Positions 1 to 5,044 of a DNA stretch of 8,212 bases are shown here, piece after piece. The first letter of the stretch is position 1; each line of letters opens with the position of its first letter. Location: the NCBI GenBank assembly GCA_020050695.1, contig JAGVKI010000029.1, positions 1-8,212 of the forward strand. Direction: 5' to 3'. Both the position numbers and the translations under genes were made by a program. This DNA is from Alphaproteobacteria bacterium (GTDB lineage: Bacteria; Pseudomonadota; Alphaproteobacteria; Rickettsiales; SXRF01). Below the pieces are notes generated by a model that did no database searches, was not told the origin of the DNA, and saw only the letters and a list, made by a program, of their open reading frames with translations.

Positions 1-833
1 ATATTACAGCCCATTTTGATCTTGGCGATATACAGCAATGCATACGGCTCAACATGCTTATAGAAGGCATGCAGCGTAAGGGCATTTCCTGTGAGTATGG
101 CCGTTACAATGCTCCTTCTGAGGCGGATATGGCCATTATAACGCTATGGCGCCAGGAAAAAGTGATTGATGACGCGGCCCAAAGAGGGATTCCGCTGCTT
201 ATCATTGAACAGGGGTTTTTCTCGCCGCGTGATAGATGGGTTACATTGGCATGGGATGGCTATAATGGGCTCGGGCGATTTGCACCTGCGCCAGAAGACG
301 ATAAGGGCAGGCGCTGGGAAAAAAACTTCGCAAAATTACTCAAGCCCTGGCAGGAGAAAAAAGAAGGGTATGCATTACTCTTCGGGCAGCGGCCAGACCT
401 GTATCTGAAAAAGCATGACATAAATAATGAAAACTGGGCACAGGATGTCACGGATGATCTTGTGGAGCGTGGCCATAAAGTGATGTACAGGCCACATCCG
501 TATGTTCGCATGCAATCGGGGGGCAAGGTGTTTGTACCAACGGGTGCCGTACTCTCGCCAGATTCAATGAATGCATCCTTGGAGCAGGCCGCTTTCTGCG
601 TAACATTATGTACGAATGCTGCTGTTGAAACCGTGCTGGCTGGATATTCAACCATTGCCCTGGACAAGGCATCCATGGCGTGGCCGGTTACCTCACACAG
701 CCTGGACGATCCTTATTATTACCCTGACCGTTTGCCATGGTGCCATGATATGGCGTGGCGGCATTGGAACTTTGCCGAACTAAAAAACGGCAAGGCGTGG
801 GAGCATGTAAGTACGGTCATGTATGGCGGATAG
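1..833 (+). CDS. Probable glycosyltransferase / capsule-polysaccharide-type protein, 5' partial
   Basis: The reading frame is open from the left edge (first whole codon at 3) to TAG at 831-833. The codons before the ATG at 54 give a plausible helix running smoothly into the protein (QQCIRLNMLIEGM), so the true start is probably outside the window and ATG 54 is internal. Numbering from that ATG, a strand-like LLIIEQG lies at 48-54, RPHP at 146-149, and CTNAAVETVLAG at 186-197, followed by IALDKASMAW at 201-210. An RPHP segment followed by a small-residue helix with a conserved Glu and then a hydrophobic IALD strand resembles the C-terminal nucleotide-sugar-binding half of GT-B-like capsule and Kdo-transferase-type enzymes. 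That family link is from memory and unverified. No membrane segment is seen, so it is probably cytoplasmic. It overlaps the O-antigen ligase-like gene by 11 bases, supporting a role in surface glycan assembly. Donor and acceptor are unknown. Confidence 0.6.
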   Translation, partial: ITAHFDLGDIQQCIRLNMLIEGMQRKGISCEYGRYNAPSEADMAIITLWRQEKVIDDAAQRGIPLLIIEQGFFSPRDRWVTLAWDGYNGLGRFAPAPEDDKGRRWEKNFAKLLKPWQEKKEGYALLFGQRPDLYLKKHDINNENWAQDVTDDLVERGHKVMYRPHPYVRMQSGGKVFVPTGAVLSPDSMNASLEQAAFCVTLCTNAAVETVLAGYSTIALDKASMAWPVTSHSLDDPYYYPDRLPWCHDMAWRHWNFAELKNGKAWEHVSTVMYGG

Positions 834-2100
834 TCGCCACGCATTCAAATGGCTTGACGCCGGCAGGCTATACTTTTATCCACGAACTATGGATATTTTT
901 TCCCGCCAGTTTGCTATCTACCCACTAGCATTCATATTTGCAGTATTGCCGGCAATAGCACTCTCTTACGGTATACTCATTGCTACGGTGCTGCCGTTAC
1001 TTGGCCTGTTTTTGCTTTGGTATACGGGTGTTCAGAGAGACGCATTACCATTGCTTGCGAAAGCGGGTCTGGTTGGATTTTCCGTAATGGCATGGCCGGT
1101 ACTATCAAGCCTGTGGTCACTCACACCGCGCGTAACATTGGTAACCTCGCTGCGCATGGGGGGGATCATCATGTTTGGTGTCTGGTTATTGATTCTGCTT
1201 AAACGCAAAGAGTATTTCCCCAGGATATTTGCCAGTAGTTTTGTTGCAGGGTTATGGATTACAGCGGTTATGCTCTGTAGCCAGATGTTGCCAAGGGGCG
1301 GCATTTTCACTGCAGCGACAGATATTTTTGATATCGATCCCAATATTTTGCTCAGCAAAGATATTAATCGCGGTTTATGTGCAATGGCTGTCCTGGCGTG
1401 GCCTGCGCTTCTTGCCGTCTACGCGGTCGGCAAGCGCTGGCACATCTTTCTTATGTCGTTTTTAATAGTGGCGGGTGTGCTTGGTATGCATAGCCTTTCG
1501 GCCAAAGTAGGGGTTATAGCGGGGGTATTTTCATTTTATGCGGTGCTGTATGGCCGCCGCGCGGTTGCTCCTGTGCTGTTATATAGTGCGCTGCTGTTTG
1601 TGTTTGCCTGGCCGGCGGTATTTTACTTCGGTGAAGATTGGATACGTGAGCATGTGTATGAGCATGTGCCGGATTCGTCTAAACACCGAATCGAAATCTG
1701 GCATTTTGCAATGGAAAAATGGCAGGAAAAACCATTCATTGGGTGGGGCGTTGATACGTCGCGCGTAATGCCGGGCGGAATGGAAGAAGTGCACCCGACA
1801 TGGGTTGCCATGCCGATGCACCCGCATAATGCCATTATCCAGATATTATTGGAGCAGGGCATTATCGGCTTGGGTCTTGCCTTTATAGCCATTGTGATGG
1901 CACTGCGCTTTGTACTGGGAATGTATCAGGAGAATGCGCTGGCCCGTGCCGCCATTACTGCTACTGTTATTTCCTATCTCATGATCGGTTTTTCAGCATT
2001 CAATCTTTGGCAGGCGTGGTGGGTATCGCAGCTATTCATCAATGCCATTTTGATAGTGGCATTTCTTGGGATAAAAGTAGAAAGCCTGCAAGAAAGCTAA
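823..2100 (+). CDS. O-antigen ligase / polymerase-like membrane protein (Wzy_C type)
   Basis: This is a polytopic inner-membrane protein of 425 residues from ATG 823. Hydrophobic segments fill about 31-67, 80-100, 112-127, 139-155, 184-200, 206-221, 226-243, 248-268, 341-366 and 374-413. The only long hydrophilic stretch (about 269-338) sits where these proteins carry a large periplasmic loop. It contains RIEIW (289-293), KPFIGWG (303-309) and HPHNAIIQILLEQGIIG (333-349), the hallmark pattern of O-antigen ligase (WaaL) and O-antigen polymerase (Wzy) proteins. Such proteins transfer or polymerise undecaprenyl-linked glycans on the periplasmic face. Ligase and polymerase cannot be told apart here. 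The start is uncertain: ATG 823 overlaps the upstream gene by 11 bases, while ATG 889 would give a 403-residue protein beginning just before the first membrane segment. Neither has a clear Shine-Dalgarno sequence. Confidence 0.82.
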   Translation: MADSRHAFKWLDAGRLYFYPRTMDIFSRQFAIYPLAFIFAVLPAIALSYGILIATVLPLLGLFLLWYTGVQRDALPLLAKAGLVGFSVMAWPVLSSLWSLTPRVTLVTSLRMGGIIMFGVWLLILLKRKEYFPRIFASSFVAGLWITAVMLCSQMLPRGGIFTAATDIFDIDPNILLSKDINRGLCAMAVLAWPALLAVYAVGKRWHIFLMSFLIVAGVLGMHSLSAKVGVIAGVFSFYAVLYGRRAVAPVLLYSALLFVFAWPAVFYFGEDWIREHVYEHVPDSSKHRIEIWHFAMEKWQEKPFIGWGVDTSRVMPGGMEEVHPTWVAMPMHPHNAIIQILLEQGIIGLGLAFIAIVMALRFVLGMYQENALARAAITATVISYLMIGFSAFNLWQAWWVSQLFINAILIVAFLGIKVESLQES

Positions 2101-2235
2101 AAAACATTAACCTTTTGTTTTCTAATAGCTAAAATATCATATAAAACACTGGTTTTTTTACACTAATTACGGTAATATCCTACCCTGTTGAAATTACAAG
2201 GCTTTGCCAGTAAGCCGCTGAATAGGGAAGAAAAA
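2101..2235 (+). promoter_or_regulatory. AT-rich intergenic region, possible promoter for the heptose operon
   Basis: This 135-base gap between the ligase-like gene and the heptose kinase is clearly more AT-rich than the flanking genes. It contains -10-like hexamers (TATCAT at 2135-2140, TATAAA at 2140-2145, TAATAT at 2173-2178) and a TTTACA at 2157-2162, but no -35/-10 pair with standard 16-18 base spacing and good matches. A short A/T stem (AAAAC 2143-2147 with GTTTT 2152-2156, then TTT) is too weak to call a terminator. A promoter here is likely from position and composition only; the exact site is not resolved. Confidence 0.35.
2224..2230 (+). promoter_or_regulatory. Shine-Dalgarno site that fixes the hddA start
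   Basis: AGGGAAG lies 5 bases before ATG 2236. The longer frame opening with TTG at 2188 has no comparable site, and its extra 16 residues do not look like part of the kinase domain, which begins directly with MIISRTPYRISFFGGGTDY. The site therefore supports ATG 2236 as the start. Confidence 0.7.
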
Positions 2236-3354
2236 ATGATCATAAGCCGCACCCCGTACCGTATTTCATTTTTCGGTGGAGGTACTGATTACCATGCATG
2301 GTATCAGGAGCATGGCGGCGCAGTTCTTTCAACCAGCATCAATCATTACTGCTATCTCAACTGCCGTTTCCTTCCTCCTTTTTTCAAGGAAAAATCACGC
2401 ATTATCTGGTCGCGCATTGAACATGTGATGGAGCATGACGAGATTCAGCATCCGGCAGTACGCGGCGTACTGAAGTATCTGGGTATGGAGCATGGCCTCG
2501 AAATTCACCATACCGGCGATTTGCCTGCACGTTCTGGCCTTGGTTCAAGTTCTGCATTTACCGTAGGTCTGCTCAATGCGCTTAATGCCCTTCAGGGGCA
2601 GATGAGCAGCAAGCGTGAACTGGCCTGCGAAGCAGTGCATATTGAGCGTGATGTGCTTAAGGAAAATGTAGGCGTACAAGACCAGATCGCAACGGCCTTT
2701 GGTGGCCTCAATAAGATTACTATTACACCGGGCGGCGATTTTACCGTAGATCCTGTGATTATGCGTAATGGCCGCTTGCAGGAACTGCAGCGCCACTTCA
2801 TGCTGTTCTTTACTGGCGTTTCGCGCACTGCATCTGATATTGCCAAAGAACAGATCAAAGCGACCACTGACAAGAAAGCCGAACTGTTCGCCATGCGCCA
2901 GCTGGTGGATGACGCGCTGAACGTATTGGCCGGTGAAGAGGATATTACGGAATTCGGCCATCTCCTGCATGAAACATGGCAGCTGAAGCGCTCACTGGCA
3001 GCGGGTATCGCTCCTGGCTTCGTGGATGATATTTACGCTAAAGCCCGCGCTGCTGGCGCTATTGGCGGCAAGCTGCTCGGTGCAGGCGGCGGCGGGTTTA
3101 TCCTGTTCTTCGTTCCGCCAGAACGCCAGATGCGCGTTATGAATGCCCTGGAAGATCTGCTTTGGGTGCCGTTTGAATTTGAAAATACCGGTGCCAGCAT
3201 TGTGTATTACGACCATAATTCGTTCTCGCGCACTGCAATGACCCGCCGTGATTTTTACCATCTCAAGGATCGCCAGGAAGAGCCTGTACAAGAGCAGGAT
3301 TCCAATGTTATCTCCCTGCAGCAGGTTGCGCGTAAGCGTCTGCTGACTGTGTAA
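2236..3354 (+). CDS. hddA: D-glycero-alpha-D-manno-heptose-7-phosphate kinase (GHMP kinase)
   Basis: This cytoplasmic GHMP-superfamily kinase is 372 residues long from ATG 2236. It is expected to phosphorylate D-glycero-D-manno-heptose 7-phosphate at C1 with ATP, giving the 1,7-bisphosphate. GHMP motif 1 is RTPYRISFFGGGTDY (5-19). The ATP-binding glycine/serine loop is PARSGLGSSSAF (97-108). VGVQDQIATAFGG (145-157) carries the likely catalytic Asp149, and the C-terminal GGKLLGAGGGGF (277-288) is motif 3. The GGGTDY variant is typical of the heptose and fucose kinase branch, and gmhA and hddC directly downstream favour the heptose substrate. The last 30 or so residues (about 343-372, rich in E, Q and R) lie beyond the conserved fold and look like a short polar tail. 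The stop is 22 bases before gmhA, so co-transcription is likely. An alternative TTG start at 2188 is judged unlikely. A related sugar-kinase specificity remains possible. Confidence 0.85.
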   Translation: MIISRTPYRISFFGGGTDYHAWYQEHGGAVLSTSINHYCYLNCRFLPPFFKEKSRIIWSRIEHVMEHDEIQHPAVRGVLKYLGMEHGLEIHHTGDLPARSGLGSSSAFTVGLLNALNALQGQMSSKRELACEAVHIERDVLKENVGVQDQIATAFGGLNKITITPGGDFTVDPVIMRNGRLQELQRHFMLFFTGVSRTASDIAKEQIKATTDKKAELFAMRQLVDDALNVLAGEEDITEFGHLLHETWQLKRSLAAGIAPGFVDDIYAKARAAGAIGGKLLGAGGGGFILFFVPPERQMRVMNALEDLLWVPFEFENTGASIVYYDHNSFSRTAMTRRDFYHLKDRQEEPVQEQDSNVISLQQVARKRLLTV

Positions 3355-3376
3355 AGACCAGGAATTAAGGACCAAG

Positions 3377-3982
3377 ATGCAATCCCTGATACGCAATTCC
3401 ATTCAGGCTACCAAAGCTACCATAGAACTCGCCCTTGCTGATGCCCAGTTGATTGCATCGGTGGAAGCGGCAGGCCTGCGCTGCATTGAAGCACTTAAAG
3501 CGGGTAAGAAAATCCTGCTGGCAGGTAATGGTGGCAGCGCTGCGGATTCGCAGCATATCGCAGCAGAACTGGTAAGCCGTTTGAACTATGACAGGCCGGG
3601 GCTTTCTGCCATTGCGCTGACTACGGATACGTCCGCGCTTACGGCAATTGGCAATGACTACGGCTATGACCGCGTGTTTGCGCGCCAGCTTGAGTCCATA
3701 GGACAGGCGGGCGATGTGTTTATCGCTATTTCCACTTCCGGCAATTCTTCTAACATTCTTGCTGCACTCGAAGCAGCGGGCAGCAAAGGCATTGCAACCA
3801 TTGGCCTGACCGGTAAAAGCGGCGGCAAAATGGCTGGCATGTGCGACATCACGCTTAAAATGCCATCTAGCTGCACGCCGAATATTCAGGAGTGCCATAT
3901 TATGTTCGGCCATATCATCTGCCAGATGATTGAAGATACGATATTTGGCGCTGAATATAATCCTAAACGCCAGACGGCCTAA
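3377..3982 (+). CDS. gmhA: Sedoheptulose-7-phosphate isomerase (phosphoheptose isomerase)
   Basis: This 201-residue protein of the SIS (sugar isomerase) fold matches the usual GmhA length. GmhA converts D-sedoheptulose 7-phosphate to D-glycero-D-manno-heptose 7-phosphate in the cytoplasm, the first committed step of heptose synthesis. The phosphate-binding loop GNGGSAADSQHIAAEL spans 50-65, and STSGNSSN spans 119-126. The metal and catalytic residues known from characterised GmhA proteins are all in place: His60, Glu64, Gln171 and His179, one position off the E. coli numbering. TPNIQECHIMFGHIIC (167-182) is also characteristic. A good Shine-Dalgarno AAGGA (3367-3371) sits 5 bases before the ATG. 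It lies between hddA (22-base gap) and hddC (5-base gap), so the three are probably one operon. GmhA proteins are usually homotetramers. Confidence 0.95.
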   Translation: MQSLIRNSIQATKATIELALADAQLIASVEAAGLRCIEALKAGKKILLAGNGGSAADSQHIAAELVSRLNYDRPGLSAIALTTDTSALTAIGNDYGYDRVFARQLESIGQAGDVFIAISTSGNSSNILAALEAAGSKGIATIGLTGKSGGKMAGMCDITLKMPSSCTPNIQECHIMFGHIICQMIEDTIFGAEYNPKRQTA

Positions 3983-3987
3983 TTATC

Positions 3988-4701
3988 ATGCACGCTATTA
4001 TTCTTGCTGGCGGCTTTGGCACTCGCCTTCGCACCGTGGTTTCCGATGTTCCAAAACCGCTCGCACCTATAGGCGCCAAGCCGTTTCTTGCATGGCTTAT
4101 TGAATCGCTGGCTTCCCAGGGCGTTACTGGCGTGACGTTAAGCGTGCATCACGAATGGGAAAAAATCCGTGATTATTTTCAGGCCAATCCTGCTCCCATA
4201 CCGCTTAGCTACGCGGTAGAAGATAAACCGCTTGGGACAGGCGGTGCCATGGCATATGCCATGCGTGAGGCAGGTATACAAGCGCCAGTGCTGGTGGTCA
4301 ACGGCGATACGTTTGTAAAAGCCGATATTGCAGCATTCTATAAGCTGCATGTAAAAGCGGGCGCTGAGATGAGTATGGTGCTGCGCGCTGTCGAGGATAC
4401 CGGACGTTATGGCCAGGTGCTTATATCAGGTGGCGTGGTAACGGCATTCCAGCCAGGCAAGGCAGGGCAGGCAGGTTATATCAATGCAGGCGTGTATGTT
4501 TTATCCCCGTCTATTTTTGAGAAGCAATCCGTGCCGGAGGCCTTTTCATTTGAGCAGGATTTCATGCAGCCGTATGTAGGCACCTTAAAACCCCGCAGTT
4601 TTATTGCCGATGACTATTTTATCGATATAGGAATACCCGATGATTATGCTAGGGCATGCATGGAACTGCCTAAAACTATTATGGGCCTGAAATCATTGTA
4701 A
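3988..4701 (+). CDS. hddC: D-glycero-alpha-D-manno-heptose 1-phosphate guanylyltransferase (sugar nucleotidyltransferase)
   Basis: This 237-residue cytoplasmic nucleotidyltransferase is expected to join heptose 1-phosphate with GTP to give GDP-D-glycero-alpha-D-manno-heptose. The N-terminal pyrophosphorylase signature LAGGFGTRL (6-14) is followed by VPKPLAPIGAKPFL (21-34), with the usual catalytic Lys. Next come PLGTGGA (81-87), the metal-binding NGDTF (105-109, Asp107), INAGVY (165-170) and FIDIGIPDDY (211-220, Asp213). The fold and length are those of the HddC/RmlA-like family without an extra C-terminal domain. GDP-heptose specificity is inferred from hddA and gmhA next door; the sequence alone would also fit another hexose-1-phosphate nucleotidyltransferase. 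The start lies 5 bases after the gmhA stop and has no visible Shine-Dalgarno, which suggests translational coupling. It is the last gene of the polysaccharide module before the potassium genes. Confidence 0.83.
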   Translation: MHAIILAGGFGTRLRTVVSDVPKPLAPIGAKPFLAWLIESLASQGVTGVTLSVHHEWEKIRDYFQANPAPIPLSYAVEDKPLGTGGAMAYAMREAGIQAPVLVVNGDTFVKADIAAFYKLHVKAGAEMSMVLRAVEDTGRYGQVLISGGVVTAFQPGKAGQAGYINAGVYVLSPSIFEKQSVPEAFSFEQDFMQPYVGTLKPRSFIADDYFIDIGIPDDYARACMELPKTIMGLKSL

Positions 4702-4757
4702 AAAAGCAACATGCGGCCACTGCATAGCTGCATTCTGGTGAATTAATGCCAGATGGG

Positions 4758-4785
4758 TTGACTCGACTAACCATCGTTCTATAGT
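4758..4785 (+). promoter_or_regulatory. Probable sigma70-type promoter of the kdp operon
   Basis: TTGACT (4758-4763) and TATAGT (4780-4785) are separated by 16 bases. Each hexamer has one mismatch to the sigma70 consensus. Transcription would begin near 4792, leaving about 50 bases of leader before the first small ORF. It lies in the only sizeable gap before the kdp genes (4702-4841). That gap otherwise holds no gene; a weak stem CTGG/CCAG (4735-4752) without a T run is not a convincing terminator for hddC. In E. coli kdp is activated by KdpE bound just upstream of the promoter; I could not recognise a KdpE-like site here. Confidence 0.6.
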
Positions 4786-4841
4786 ACCGCGTCATATTCA
4801 AGACGCTGCTGCAAGGCACCCTCGCATTACATGGCCATACC

Positions 4842-4931
4842 ATGACTGTTCTATATATCGCACTCGGTCTTTCTCTTTTTCTCCTCAGCGCTGGTTTTGC
4901 GGCGCTATGCCATAACCTGAAGGAAGACTGA
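4842..4931 (+). CDS. Small single-span membrane peptide preceding kdpF (unknown function)
   Basis: This ORF of 29 codons (ATG 4842, TGA 4929-4931) encodes one hydrophobic segment, about residues 3-22 (VLYIALGLSLFLLSAGFAAL), followed by a short polar tail CHNLKED. The layout of a single helix then a charged end is like KdpF but the sequence differs. It sits between the kdp promoter and kdpF, with one base between its stop and the kdpF ATG, and its last codons contain the kdpF Shine-Dalgarno, so the two are almost certainly co-translated. From memory, short hydrophobic ORFs occur upstream of kdpF in other bacteria, sometimes labelled as potassium-ATPase-related; I could not verify this. It has no clear Shine-Dalgarno of its own, and no ATG, GTG or TTG lies further upstream in frame before a stop at 4782. 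A role in Kdp assembly or stability is a guess. Confidence 0.6.
   Translation: MTVLYIALGLSLFLLSAGFAALCHNLKED
4919..4926 (+). promoter_or_regulatory. Shine-Dalgarno site of kdpF
   Basis: GAAGGAAG ends 6 bases before ATG 4933 and is embedded in the final codons of the preceding small ORF. Ribosomes translating that ORF would cover or expose this site, giving a simple basis for coupling. It is the strongest ribosome-binding site in the kdp part of the window. Confidence 0.65.
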
Positions 4932-4932
4932 G

Positions 4933-5025
4933 ATGACTATTATTCTTGCTATCATAGGTGTGGTGACGGCGTGTCTTTTCGTCTACCTGCTTGTTGCTCT
5001 CCTGAAACCGGAAATATTCCCTTAA
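4933..5025 (+). CDS. kdpF: KdpF, small subunit of the Kdp K+-transporting ATPase
   Basis: This 30-residue inner-membrane peptide has a single transmembrane helix (about 3-24, IILAIIGVVTACLFVYLLVALL) and the tail KPEIFP. The YLLVALLKPEIF ending matches the usual KdpF pattern, a Tyr-Leu/Val helix end followed by a Pro/Glu/Phe tail, and its length is normal for the family. KdpF is not catalytic; in E. coli it binds at the KdpA-KdpB interface and stabilises the complex. It starts one base after the upstream small ORF and ends 19 bases before kdpA, the standard kdpFABC order. Its identity rests on both the tail pattern and the position directly before kdpA. Confidence 0.88.
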   Translation: MTIILAIIGVVTACLFVYLLVALLKPEIFP

Positions 5026-5044
5026 ACCTTACGCGAATCAAACC

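Noticed and set aside
854..874. Possible promoter TTGACG ... TATACT
   Set aside because: The spacer is only 9 bases, far too short for sigma70, and it lies inside a likely coding stretch.
2143..2159. AAAAC/GTTTT stem followed by T residues as a terminator of the ligase-like gene
   Set aside because: The stem is five pairs, nearly all A-T, and too unstable; the T run is part of the stem itself.
2188..2235. Upstream TTG start giving a 388-residue kinase
   Set aside because: There is no ribosome-binding site before TTG 2188, whereas AGGGAAG sits 5 bases before ATG 2236 and the conserved domain begins immediately after that ATG.
3365..3913. Long antisense open frame opposite gmhA (182 codons), and others opposite the first gene and hddA
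   Set aside because: They lie entirely opposite well-supported genes with intact catalytic motifs, show no domain pattern, and fit the expected shadow-frame behaviour.
4451..4475. Degenerate GGCAGG-like repeat
   Set aside because: It lies in frame inside hddC and encodes a plausible PGKAGQAGY loop; short and imperfect, with no sign of a functional repeat.
4735..4752. Hairpin CTGG/CCAG after hddC as a terminator
   Set aside because: The stem is four standard pairs plus two G-T wobbles, with no T run after it.
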